Positions 7,291 to 15,582 of a stretch of DNA of 40,746 nt are shown piece by piece. The number at the start of each line of letters is the position of its first letter. The first letter of the stretch is position 1. The DNA lies in NCBI GenBank assembly GCA_025357755.1, contig JANXOP010000069.1:1-40746 (forward strand). Direction: 5' to 3'. This DNA is from Kofleriaceae bacterium (GTDB lineage Bacteria > Myxococcota_A > Polyangia > Haliangiales > Haliangiaceae). A program made the translations under genes and the position numbers. Below the pieces are notes generated by a model that worked only from the letters and a program-made list of their open reading frames with translations, ran no database searches and had not been told where the DNA came from.

Positions 7291-9909
7291 ATGCGCCTGT
7301 CGACGATCCACCAAGCCGGCGCCATCCTCGTGGCCTGCGCGAGCGCGTCGGCCGAGACCGCAGCGCCGGTCGCGCTGCGTGCCCACGCGGGCAAGCTCGT
7401 GGGTGGCATCACGATCGATGGCCACCTCGACGATCCGTGCTGGAAGACCGCCGTGCGTCAGGGCCACTTCATCCAGCGGTTTCCAAAGGACGGCGGGGTG
7501 CCGGACTTGCCGACCGAGTTCGCGATCGTCTACGACAACGAAGCGATCTACGTCGGCGTGTGGGCCACCGATCCCGAGCCTCGAAAGATCCGCGCGCAGC
7601 TCACACGCCGCGATGTCGACGCGCTCGCCGACGCGATCGTGATCGGCTTCGACTCGTATCACGATCGCCGGACGGCCTACTCGTTCCAGCTCAACGCCGC
7701 CGGCGTGCAGCGCGACATGTTGAGGTACGACGATCAAAGCCAGGACGATACCTGGGACGCGGTGTGGACCGGCAACGCGGCAATCGACGCGCACGGCTGG
7801 ACCGCGGAGTTCCGGATCCCGCTCAACCAGCTGCGCTACGCCGATGACAACAAGGAGTGGGGCTTCCAGATCGAGCGCGTCGTCGGGCGCACGACCGAGC
7901 AGAGCACGTGGTCTCCGTGGCCACGCTCCGCACCTCAAGTGGTCTCGCGGTTCGGTATCCTCGAGGGGCTCGACAAGATCCCGCAGGCGCGCCGGCTCGA
8001 GCTGTTGCCGTATGTCACGGGCGGGCTCGAGGCCCAGCCGGTGGCGGCGGGCGATCCGATCAACGACCGGCTGGCTGCGCGGCATGGCATCGGCCTCGAT
8101 CTCAAGTACGGCCTCGGGCCCGCGTTCACGCTGTCGGCGACGATCAATCCTGACTTCGGGCAGGTCGAAGCCGACCCGTCGCAGGTCAACCTCGGCCCTG
8201 CCGAGCTGTTCTTCGCGGAGAAGCGGCCGTTCTTCCTCGAGGGCGTCGATCTGTTCAAGCTGCCGATCGGTAACGGTGACAACGGCGCCGAGGGGTCGTT
8301 CTACAGCCGCCGGATCGGTGCGACGCCCGAGCACCCGAACATGGACATCCAGTTCCTCCGACAGCCCGCGGCGCAGACGATCTACGGTGCGACCAAGCTG
8401 ACCGGCAAGACCCGCGAGGGCTGGTCGCTCGGCTTGTTCGATGCCGTGACCGGGCAGGAGCAGGCGACGGTGATCGATGCGAACGGCACCCAGATGCAGC
8501 CGGTCGTCGCCGCGCTCACGAACTATGCGGTCGGGCGCGTGAAGCGTGACCTGCGCGATGGCAAGACCTCGATCGGCATCGACGCGACCGCGGTCGATCG
8601 CTCGCTGGCCGGCACGCCACTCGAGGCGGTGCTCCACGACCAGGCGTACACCGGTGGTGCGCAGCTCGATCATCGCTGGGCCGACAATGCCTGGGAAGCA
8701 AAGCTCACGACGACGGGGAGCTGGGTACACGGTAGCGAGGCCGCGATCGCGAACACTCAACTCCTCAATCGCCACCTGTTCCAGCGCCCGGATATCGAGG
8801 ACGAACACTTCGATCCGCATCGCACGAGCCTCGCGGGCCTCGGCGCGACCTGGAAGGTCGGGCGCTACGGAGATACCAAGCACTGGCGCTTCGGCTTCGG
8901 CGGCGATCTGCGGACGCCCGGCCTCGAGCTCAACGATGTCGGCTTCCAGCAGCAATCGGATTGGTTGATCCCGTACCTGTTCGGCCAGTATCGCGAGGAC
9001 GAGCCTCACGGCGAGCTCCTCAACTACAGCCTCTACGCCGACCTCTACACGGTCTCGAACTTCGATCCGATCCTGATGAACTATGGCTGGGAGAGCAATG
9101 CGAACGTCCAGTTCGATAATTACTGGAGCGTCGGTGCGGGCTTCAACATCAACGGTCCGGGGCTCGATCCGGTCGCCTTGCGTGGAGGGCCGGCGCTGCG
9201 CTCCGATAGCAGCGCGAATCCATCTCTGTCGATCTCGACCGACAACCGCAAGCGGTTCCAGCTCTCGGTCTCGGGTGGCGTCAATCGCGATTGGACCGCC
9301 GATGCGCTCGGAGGCTCGCTCGACGCGACCGCGACGATCCAGGCGCGCTCGAATCTCGATCTGTCACTCGCGGCCGATTGGACGCGTCGTGATGATCCGA
9401 TGCAGTACGTCGCGCACGCGACCGATGCCGCGAACGCCGAGCACTACATCACCGGTCACATCAAGTTCACGAGCACCTCGCTGACCGCACGCGTGAACTG
9501 GACGTTCTCGCCACATCTGTCGCTCCAGGCGTACGCCCAGCCGTTCATCGCATCCGGCGAATACACCCAGCTCAAAGATGTCGATCACCCACACGCGGTC
9601 GAGTTCACCGAGCGCTTCCATAGGTTGTCGCAGAGCGAGGTCCACGAGACCAACGGGACCATCTTCGCCAGCTACAACGGCAGCTACAGCTTTGCCAGAC
9701 CCGACTTCAACTTCCAGCAATTGCGTTCGACGATCGTGCTGCGCTGGGAGTACCGCCCAGGTTCGAACGTGTTCGCGATCTGGAATCACGGTCAAACGAA
9801 CCAGCTCTCCGACGGGCGCTTCGACCTCGCCTCGAACCTCTCCGACCTCGCACGCGCCGCCAGCGACAACACCGTGATGGTCAAGGTCAACTACTGGATC
9901 GGGCTCTAG
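7291..9909 (+). CDS. DUF5916 protein with N-terminal CBM9-like domain, exported
   Basis: The start at 7291 gives 872 residues beginning MRLSTIHQAGAILVACASAS, a plausible signal peptide; a GTG at 7264 would add nine residues and weaken it. Residues about 40-200 look like the carbohydrate-binding family 9 fold seen in this group (GITIDGHLDDPCWKTA, FAIVYDNEAIYVGVWATDPE, FRIPLNQLRY). The next part carries the DUF5916 hallmarks INPDFGQVEADPSQVNL, FFAEKRPFFLEGVDLF and FYSRRIG. The C-terminal half alternates aromatic and polar residues with repeated beta-strand patterns and ends in WIGL, consistent with an outer-membrane barrel. No catalytic role is established for this family that I can cite; carbohydrate recognition at the surface is a guess. 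It follows the PilZ gene on the same strand, but the 109-bp gap argues for its own promoter. Confidence 0.85.
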   Translation: MRLSTIHQAGAILVACASASAETAAPVALRAHAGKLVGGITIDGHLDDPCWKTAVRQGHFIQRFPKDGGVPDLPTEFAIVYDNEAIYVGVWATDPEPRKIRAQLTRRDVDALADAIVIGFDSYHDRRTAYSFQLNAAGVQRDMLRYDDQSQDDTWDAVWTGNAAIDAHGWTAEFRIPLNQLRYADDNKEWGFQIERVVGRTTEQSTWSPWPRSAPQVVSRFGILEGLDKIPQARRLELLPYVTGGLEAQPVAAGDPINDRLAARHGIGLDLKYGLGPAFTLSATINPDFGQVEADPSQVNLGPAELFFAEKRPFFLEGVDLFKLPIGNGDNGAEGSFYSRRIGATPEHPNMDIQFLRQPAAQTIYGATKLTGKTREGWSLGLFDAVTGQEQATVIDANGTQMQPVVAALTNYAVGRVKRDLRDGKTSIGIDATAVDRSLAGTPLEAVLHDQAYTGGAQLDHRWADNAWEAKLTTTGSWVHGSEAAIANTQLLNRHLFQRPDIEDEHFDPHRTSLAGLGATWKVGRYGDTKHWRFGFGGDLRTPGLELNDVGFQQQSDWLIPYLFGQYREDEPHGELLNYSLYADLYTVSNFDPILMNYGWESNANVQFDNYWSVGAGFNINGPGLDPVALRGGPALRSDSSANPSLSISTDNRKRFQLSVSGGVNRDWTADALGGSLDATATIQARSNLDLSLAADWTRRDDPMQYVAHATDAANAEHYITGHIKFTSTSLTARVNWTFSPHLSLQAYAQPFIASGEYTQLKDVDHPHAVEFTERFHRLSQSEVHETNGTIFASYNGSYSFARPDFNFQQLRSTIVLRWEYRPGSNVFAIWNHGQTNQLSDGRFDLASNLSDLARAASDNTVMVKVNYWIGL

Positions 9910-9986
9910 CGAATCTACATTCTTGGGACGGATGCAGCTCGCGATCCCGAAGCGAACAGCATCGCAACGCGCATGATCGACTACGG

Positions 9987-10002
9987 AACGCAGCGCTGCG
10001 TT
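9987..10002. other. 16-bp perfect palindrome between convergent genes
   Basis: AACGCAGCGCTGCGTT is perfectly self-complementary and sits in the 142-bp gap (9910-10051) between two genes that converge. A hairpin there could help end transcription from both sides, although no T-run follows in either direction. A second short palindrome, CTAAATTTAG (10046-10055), overlaps the minus-strand gene's TAA stop. Nothing else is apparent in this gap. Confidence 0.4.
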
Positions 10003-10051
10003 GGCGGGCGCGCACCACGAGATTGACGCGATCACCGAGCCCTGGCTAAAT

Positions 10052-10792
10052 TTAGTGTTTGCCGGGTGCGAACGGTGGCGGCGTGAGCTTCTCCCACGGC
10101 GCTTCGAGCCCGAGATACTCGCCCCACTCGAACCCACTCGCGGTCATCGCCTGCACTTGATCGGCCGAGAGCACCTGGCCGATCTGACCGTTCGTCTCGT
10201 TCAGCATCGTGCCGAGCCCGCCGGCATATTCGAGCCAGCCCGAGACGTTGCGCTCGTAGGGTGACAGCGTGCCGTCGGCGACCGCCTTGTTCGTGTAGTC
10301 GAGGACGTTGTCGTAGACCTTGTCGAACGCGGCATCGAGCTTCTTCGATTGCTCGGGCGTGATGTGCGCGGCGGCTTCCGCTTCCTTGCGCATCTCCTCG
10401 ACGCGCGCACGTGGGAGCGCCAGACCGGTCGCGATCATCGGTCCGACGCGCGCCCGATATTCCTCGGCCGTCTCGCCATCGAGGCGGCCGAACATCGCGG
10501 CGAATTCACCTTGCCGGCGCACGCGACGCTCGAGCCGGCTCTCTTCTTTTTGATCCGGTAACGTCGGCGCGGCGCCGCGGGCCTTCGGTGTGGTGCCGGC
10601 GCGCACCGGCGCGGTCCACGGATCGCTCGAACGCGCAGCGACCGCAGAGCCCTCGGCGAGCGCCGGTGTAGGTCCACGCACCGCGAGCTCGCGACGGAGC
10701 GCGCGATTCTCGAAAAATAGATAGGTGCCCACCGCGAGCGCGGCGAGGGTCGTGGTGATCGTGACGGCGAGCAGCTGGCTGGCGCGCGGCAT
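10052..10792 (-). CDS. Unrecognised single-pass membrane protein
   Basis: This 246-residue protein opens with MPRASQLLAVTITTTLAALA, a membrane helix or uncleaved signal followed by ENRALRREL, so most of it should lie outside the cytoplasm. Residues about 40-85 are low complexity and rich in Ala, Pro and charge. The C-terminal 150 residues appear helical: FAAMFGRLDGETAEEYRARV, ITPEQSKKLDAAFDKVYDNV, and VLSADQVQAMTASGFEWGEY. The ITPEQ/LSADQ pattern resembles periplasmic helical-hairpin proteins such as Spy/CpxP only in general character, so I assign no function. The upstream start is fixed by the membrane helix; the longer open frame reaching 11989 is antisense to the neighbour. Only 15 bp separate its start codon from that of the divergent PilT-like gene. 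Confidence 0.75.
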   Translation of the reverse strand: MPRASQLLAVTITTTLAALAVGTYLFFENRALRRELAVRGPTPALAEGSAVAARSSDPWTAPVRAGTTPKARGAAPTLPDQKEESRLERRVRRQGEFAAMFGRLDGETAEEYRARVGPMIATGLALPRARVEEMRKEAEAAAHITPEQSKKLDAAFDKVYDNVLDYTNKAVADGTLSPYERNVSGWLEYAGGLGTMLNETNGQIGQVLSADQVQAMTASGFEWGEYLGLEAPWEKLTPPPFAPGKH

Positions 10793-10807
10793 CGCGGAAA
10801 GGCTAGC

Positions 10808-12121
10808 ATGACGACAGACATGCCGAAGATCGACGTCTTCCTGCGCTCGATCGAGCGGTTCAGCGCGGCTGGCGCCGTGTTGACCTCGGGCCAAGCAGTG
10901 ACGCTGAAGTTTCCCGCCGGTGATCGCAACGCGACGCAGGTCGTCGCGCACGATCAACTCGTGATGCTCGTGCGCGAGATCGCGCCGCCCGCATCGCTCG
11001 ATCAGATCGATGGCAACAAGCCGTCGCGGTTCGACTACGAGTCGAACGGGATCCGCTACACGATCTCGATCGCACCGAAACCGGGGAGCTGGCAAGTCAC
11101 GATCGACGGGCCGGCAGCCGCGGCGCCGGCGCCGGCCGCCATCTCGGTGGGCAGTGCGCCGGTTCGCGCGATCGCCTCGGCGCGTCCCTCGGCGCCGGTG
11201 ATCGATGGCGGTGACCTGGCGATCGAGCGCGGTCAGTATGCGGGCGAGCCAACGACGACGGCCGCGCCAGCCACGAGCGGCAGCAGTTTTCTCGATGCGC
11301 TCACTCACGCAGCGCGCAGCCAACGCGCGAGCGACCTGTATCTCGCTCCAGGCGTCGTGCCTCTCGTGCGGGCGGGCGGCGAGTTGCGCGTACTCGAACG
11401 TGGCGTGAGCGACGCCGAAACGCTGTCGCGCGAGCTCGGCTCGGTCGCACCCGCCGAAGCGCGCAACGCGTGGACCGAGCTCGGCACCGCGACCTTCGTC
11501 TACGGCGATGGGATGGGGCGCGTCCGCGTGACCCTGTCGCGCGACCAGCTGGGCCCGGGCGCCGCGCTCCGGCTGCTCGTGGCCGAGCCGCCGGCGCTCG
11601 ACCGGATCGGGCTGCCCCCCGAGGTCCCGGGCTGGCTCGACCAGCGCGGCCTCATCGTCGTCGCCGGGATCGCCGGATCGGGTAAAACGACCGCGCTGGC
11701 CGCCTTGGTCCGCTATCTCGGGGAGCACGGACGCCGGGTGGTCACGCTGGAGCACCCGATCGAGCTCGTCCACGCGCCTGGACCCTGGATCAGCCAGCGA
11801 GAAATCGGCGATCACGTCGCCTCGGTCGGTGCCGGCGTCGCGGCCGCGATGCGCGAGGGCGCGGACGTGATCGTCGTCGGAAAGGTCGCCGCGTCCGAGG
11901 ATGCGATCGCGGTCACTGAAGCGGTCGCCGGTGGCCACCTGGTGCTCTCGACCATGGCCATCGCCCAGGCCGGGGATGTGCTGTCGCACCTGGTCGAGCT
12001 GCTGCCTGCAGACCGACGAGAGCTCGGCAAAGCAATCATCGAACGCGGCTTTCTAGGGGCGGTCGCCGGGACCGGCCAGGGAGCAAATCGTCGCTTCGAG
12101 GCAGTTGGTCGCTCCGATTGA
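10808..12121 (+). CDS. PilT-like secretion/pilus ATPase relative with degenerate catalytic motifs
   Basis: A 437-residue protein of the PilT/GspE ATPase superfamily. Residues about 165-265 resemble the PilT N-terminal domain (FLDALTHAARSQRASDLYLA), and residues 280-437 the RecA-like core with a Walker A loop GIAGSGKTT (Lys293). Three signature sites deviate: the Asp box reads TLEHPIEL (His316 where Asp is usual), the Walker B segment reads VIVVGKVAAS (Lys359 where the catalytic Glu is usual), and the His box reads LSTMAI (Ala384 where His is usual). Residues 1-100 look like a second, degenerate copy of the PilT N-domain (KIDVFLRSIERFSAAGAVLT, then RFDYESNGIRYTI), joined by an Ala/Pro-rich linker. 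It probably binds nucleotide but hydrolyses it poorly, and might regulate a true pilus motor. No pilus genes are in view. Confidence 0.82.
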   Translation: MTTDMPKIDVFLRSIERFSAAGAVLTSGQAVTLKFPAGDRNATQVVAHDQLVMLVREIAPPASLDQIDGNKPSRFDYESNGIRYTISIAPKPGSWQVTIDGPAAAAPAPAAISVGSAPVRAIASARPSAPVIDGGDLAIERGQYAGEPTTTAAPATSGSSFLDALTHAARSQRASDLYLAPGVVPLVRAGGELRVLERGVSDAETLSRELGSVAPAEARNAWTELGTATFVYGDGMGRVRVTLSRDQLGPGAALRLLVAEPPALDRIGLPPEVPGWLDQRGLIVVAGIAGSGKTTALAALVRYLGEHGRRVVTLEHPIELVHAPGPWISQREIGDHVASVGAGVAAAMREGADVIVVGKVAASEDAIAVTEAVAGGHLVLSTMAIAQAGDVLSHLVELLPADRRELGKAIIERGFLGAVAGTGQGANRRFEAVGRSD

Positions 12122-12176
12122 GCCGACCGCCGAGGCATAATAAGCTTCGAGACGGAAGGTTTTCCGCAACCGCTTT

Positions 12177-12203
12177 GACTGACCCGACTGACCTGTGACT
12201 GAC
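12177..12203 (+). repeat. Three GACTGAC heptamers around the FHA-GGDEF start codon
   Basis: GACTGAC occurs at 12177-12183, 12186-12192 and 12197-12203, the last copy covering the second and third codons of the gene that starts with GTG at 12195. The spacings are 9 and 11 bp. No Shine-Dalgarno sequence is apparent here, so the repeats occupy the translation-initiation region. A small hairpin (CGGAA, GGTT, TTCCG; 12153-12166) lies just upstream. The meaning is unknown; chance is possible. Confidence 0.4.
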
Positions 12204-13121
12204 GACTACCGAGATGGTGGGACGCTCATCCTGAGCCGTCCGTTAACGCAGGAGAAGAAGCCTCCTGCGGGCGACGCCTGCCTCGTCAATCTGCATCCGC
12301 CGGGTCCCGACATCGGTCGTCGGATTCCGCTGATCAACTCGCAGTACATCGTGGGTCGAGACAGCGAAGCCGGCTTCGTGGTCAGCCGTAGCTCGGTCTC
12401 GCGTCAGCACGCGCGGATCTATATCGATGACGACGGCGGTTGGTGGGTCGAAGACCTCAACTCGACGAACGGGACGTTCGTGAACGAGGCGCGTATTCGG
12501 GCGCAGCAGCTCGCCGATAGCGATCAGGTCCGGTTCGGCGACGCGATCTACAAGTTCCTCTCGGGCACGAACATCGAGAGCGCGTACCACGAGGCGATCC
12601 ACAACATGGCCATCCAAGATGGCATGACGGGGATCCACAACAAGCGGTTCTTCACCGAGTTCCTCGATCGCGAGCTCGCGGTCGCGAGTCGCTACGGTCA
12701 TCCGCTGACGCTCGTGATGTTCGACGTCGATCACTTCAAGAAGGTGAACGACTCGCACGGCCACCTCGCCGGCGATGCCGTGCTGAAGGATCTCGCGGGG
12801 CGGATCAAGCCGCGAATAAGGCGCGAGGATCTGTTCGCACGGTATGGCGGTGAAGAGTTCGCCTGCGTGCTGCCATCGACCGCGCTGCCCGGTGGCATCG
12901 TGTTCGCCGATCATCTGCGCCAGATCATCGAAGAGAAACCGTGCGCGTTCGAGGACAAGCAGATCTCGTTCACGATCAGCCTCGGGGTGACCACGCTGCA
13001 TCGCGAGAATGGTGTCGACTCGGCCGGGCTGATCAAGCGCGCCGACGACAACCTGTACGCGGCGAAGCGCGGCGGGCGGAACCGGGTCGTGCCTACGCTG
13101 GCCGATCTGATTCCCGGCTAG
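12195..13121 (+). CDS. FHA-domain diguanylate cyclase (FHA-GGDEF)
   Basis: A 308-residue soluble protein expected to make c-di-GMP from two GTP. Residues about 40-115 form a forkhead-associated phosphothreonine-binding domain (YIVGRDSEAGFVVSRSSVSR, QHARIYID, WVEDLNSTNGTFVNEARI). Residues about 135-300 form a GGDEF domain: DGMTGIHNKRFF, FDVDHFKKVNDSHGHLAGD and RYGGEEFACVLP, with the active-site GGEEF at 218-222. The inhibitory I-site RxxD is present (Arg209, Asp212), so product inhibition is expected. All key cyclase residues appear intact. The FHA domain suggests recruitment to a Ser/Thr-kinase substrate, a common theme in myxobacteria. The GTG start at 12195 gives the natural opening MTDDYRDGGTLILSRP. 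It lies 73 bp after the PilT-like gene in the same direction. Confidence 0.93.
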   Translation: MTDDYRDGGTLILSRPLTQEKKPPAGDACLVNLHPPGPDIGRRIPLINSQYIVGRDSEAGFVVSRSSVSRQHARIYIDDDGGWWVEDLNSTNGTFVNEARIRAQQLADSDQVRFGDAIYKFLSGTNIESAYHEAIHNMAIQDGMTGIHNKRFFTEFLDRELAVASRYGHPLTLVMFDVDHFKKVNDSHGHLAGDAVLKDLAGRIKPRIRREDLFARYGGEEFACVLPSTALPGGIVFADHLRQIIEEKPCAFEDKQISFTISLGVTTLHRENGVDSAGLIKRADDNLYAAKRGGRNRVVPTLADLIPG

Positions 13122-13146
13122 CCGTTCGTCTGCTAAGCATCGGCTC

Positions 13147-15579
13147 GTGATCGGGCAGAGGACTCTCGACGACCTCGGCTGGCCGACCTTGGTCGACCAC
13201 TGGGCGAAGCGCTGTGCCACGCGCCGCGGTGAAGCCGCCGTGCGTGGCGAGATCCTGTTGCCCGCGATCGACGCGGCCCGGACGCGCGCGGCCGAGATCA
13301 GCGAAGCGCGCACGCTCGCCTCGCTCGACCAGCGCCTGCCACTCGCGAACATCGCCGATATCGCGGGTGCGATCGATCGGGTCAAGAAATCGGCCGCGCT
13401 CGAGGCGGCGGAGCTCGTCGCCGTCGCGGCGACCGGCCGGGCGTTCGAGCGGTTGCGCGTCCATCTGCGCGCTCATGGCGCTCACGCGCCTCGGCTCGCG
13501 GCGCACGGCGCACAACTCGCGGATCTCGGCCACGTGTTCCATCCGATCCTCGACGCGTTCGATGCAGACGGCCGCCTCGTCGATCACGCGAGCGATGATC
13601 TCGGCCCGCTGCGCAAGGCCGCCGCGACGATCAAGAACACGCTCGAGAAGCGAATGGAGACGCTGCTCGTCGACGAGCGGTTCACCACGTATCTCCAGGA
13701 CCAGTACTACACGCAGCGCGAGGATCGCTACGTGCTGCCGGTGCGCACCGACGGCAAGGGCTTCGTCAAGGGCATCGTCCATGGCTCGTCGCAGAGCGGC
13801 CAGACCATGTTCATCGAGCCCGAAGAGATCGTCGAGCTCAACAACCGGTTGAAGCTCGCCGAGGCCGAGGTGCTCGCCGAGGAGCGCCGGATCTTCATCA
13901 AGTTCTCCGGATGGATCGCGGAGGAAGCAAACGGCTTCTCGAGCTCGGCCGCGATCTGCGAGCAGCTCGACGTCATCGCGGCGGCCGCGATCATGGCCGA
14001 CGACACGGTCTCGGCCGAGCCAATTCTCGACGAGGCGCCCCGGATCGCGCTCCTCCACGCCCGGCATCCATTGATGCTGCTCGGCGAGCGGCGCTGCGTC
14101 GCGAACGATGTCACCGTCGCTGCGGGCCAGACCCTCTTGATCTCGGGCCCGAATGCCGGCGGCAAGACCGTCGCGCTCAAGACTGTCGGGCTCGCCGCGA
14201 TCATGGCGCGCGCCGGGCTCCACCTGACCTGCGAGAGCGGCAGCGTGATCGGCTGGTTCCACGACATCGTCACGGATATCGGCGATGCGCAGAACCTCGA
14301 GAAGGATCTGTCGACGTTCTCCGGTCACATCGTGAACCTGCGCGACTTGTTGATCAGCGCCGCCCCCGGGCTGCTCGTCCTGATCGACGAGATCGCGGTG
14401 GGCACCGATCCAGATCAAGGTGCGTCGCTCGCGCAGGCCGTACTCGAAGCGCTCGCGGCGCGCGGCGTGACCGGCATGGTCACCACGCACTACGATCGCT
14501 TGAAGACGCTGGGGACGGGAGAGGACGCGCGGTTCGCGAACGCCTCGGTCGGCTTCGACATGGAGAAGCTCGAGCCGACGTTCAAGCTCCACCTCGGATC
14601 GCCGGGCAGCTCGGGCGCGCTCGCCGTCGCGACGCGCATGGGCCTTGCGAAGGCGGTCGTCGAGCGCGCGCGTGAATTGATCGGTGCGGAGGGCGTGAAG
14701 GTCGAGGACTTGCTCGCGAACGTCGCGGATCAACGCCGCCGGATCGAACAAGAGCGCGCGGTCTTGCTGGAAGAGCTCGAGCTCGCCGAAGCCGATCGCG
14801 CGATGGTGCGGCTCGAGCGCGATCGCTCGAACGCGCGCTACGAGAAGCAATTGCGTGCGGCGCATGGCGAAGCGCTCGCGGCGCTCCGGGGCGCGCGGCG
14901 CGAGATCGAGGAGGTCCGCAAGGTGCTGCGCGGCAAGCAGCTCGCGGCCGAGGTCACCGCAGAGGATCTGCGGCTCGCGACGCGCCACCTCGTGCCGGCC
15001 GGTGGCGAGATCTCGCGCCTCGAACCCAAGCGCAAGCTGCCACCTGGGACGCCGGCCACCGTCGAGGCGCTCGTCGTCGGGGCGCCCGTGATCGTGCCGC
15101 GGCTCGGTCGCTGCGAGGTCGTCGCCGTGCCGCACGATGGCAAGGTCGAAGTCCGGCTCGGCTCGATGCGCGCGCTCGTGCCGATCGAAGAGGTGCTGAT
15201 GGATTCGCATCGCGCGGCGCGCGCGGTGGAGCGCGAACGCGATCGTCAGCGCGACGAGGTCTCCGAGAAGCCGGACGGCAACCAGGTCGTGATGATCGAT
15301 GGCGTGCCCGCCGGCGGCAAGGCGACCTCGCGTACGATCGATTCCACGATCGACGTCCGCGGCCAACGCGCGGACGAAGCAGTCTCGGCGGTCGATCGTT
15401 TTCTCGACGAGAGCCTGCTCGCCGCACGCGACACCGCGTTCGTCGTCCACGGCCACGGCACGGGGGCGCTGCGCAGCGCGATCCGCGAGCACCTCGGCAC
15501 CCACAGGGGCATCGAGAAGTTCCGCGCGGGCGATCCGAACGAGGGCGGCGACGGCGTGACCGTCGCATTCCTCAAGTAG
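13147..15579 (+). CDS. mutS2: MutS2 family protein (ATPase with C-terminal Smr domain)
   Basis: An 810-residue MutS2 protein of usual length. The N-terminal half is the lever/clamp region (QRTLDDLGWPTLVDHWAKRC, VLPVRTDGKGFVKGIVHGSS, SGQTMFIEPEEIVELNN). The ATPase has Walker A GPNAGGKTVALKTVG (residues about 335-349), DIGDAQNLEKDLSTFSGH and Walker B LLVLIDEIAVGTDP. A long charged coiled coil (residues about 520-600) precedes the C-terminal Smr domain: TIDVRGQRADEAVSAVDRFL and VVHGHGTGALRSAIREHL. Family members are linked to suppression of recombination and, in Bacillus, to splitting of collided ribosomes; which role applies here cannot be told. It starts with GTG 25 bp after the cyclase gene, so it may be co-transcribed with it. 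Confidence 0.95.
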   Translation: MIGQRTLDDLGWPTLVDHWAKRCATRRGEAAVRGEILLPAIDAARTRAAEISEARTLASLDQRLPLANIADIAGAIDRVKKSAALEAAELVAVAATGRAFERLRVHLRAHGAHAPRLAAHGAQLADLGHVFHPILDAFDADGRLVDHASDDLGPLRKAAATIKNTLEKRMETLLVDERFTTYLQDQYYTQREDRYVLPVRTDGKGFVKGIVHGSSQSGQTMFIEPEEIVELNNRLKLAEAEVLAEERRIFIKFSGWIAEEANGFSSSAAICEQLDVIAAAAIMADDTVSAEPILDEAPRIALLHARHPLMLLGERRCVANDVTVAAGQTLLISGPNAGGKTVALKTVGLAAIMARAGLHLTCESGSVIGWFHDIVTDIGDAQNLEKDLSTFSGHIVNLRDLLISAAPGLLVLIDEIAVGTDPDQGASLAQAVLEALAARGVTGMVTTHYDRLKTLGTGEDARFANASVGFDMEKLEPTFKLHLGSPGSSGALAVATRMGLAKAVVERARELIGAEGVKVEDLLANVADQRRRIEQERAVLLEELELAEADRAMVRLERDRSNARYEKQLRAAHGEALAALRGARREIEEVRKVLRGKQLAAEVTAEDLRLATRHLVPAGGEISRLEPKRKLPPGTPATVEALVVGAPVIVPRLGRCEVVAVPHDGKVEVRLGSMRALVPIEEVLMDSHRAARAVERERDRQRDEVSEKPDGNQVVMIDGVPAGGKATSRTIDSTIDVRGQRADEAVSAVDRFLDESLLAARDTAFVVHGHGTGALRSAIREHLGTHRGIEKFRAGDPNEGGDGVTVAFLK

Positions 15580-15582
15580 CGG

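Noticed and set aside
7102..9009. 635-codon minus-strand open frame opposite the PilZ and DUF5916 genes
   Set aside because: Composition is that of a shadow frame, and it overlaps two genes with clear domain signatures.
9987..10002. Rho-independent terminator at the 16-bp palindrome
   Set aside because: No T-run follows on either strand, and a self-complementary 16-mer leaves little loop; kept only as a palindrome.
10793..11989. Upstream extension of the 10052-10792 membrane protein to 645 residues
   Set aside because: The extra sequence is antisense to the PilT-like gene, and a membrane helix right after the inner ATG marks the natural start.
13093..15504. 803-codon minus-strand open frame opposite mutS2
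   Set aside because: It mirrors a well-supported MutS2 gene. At this G+C, the antisense frame lacks stops because of codon bias; its translation is rich in Arg, Asp and Leu and has no family motif.
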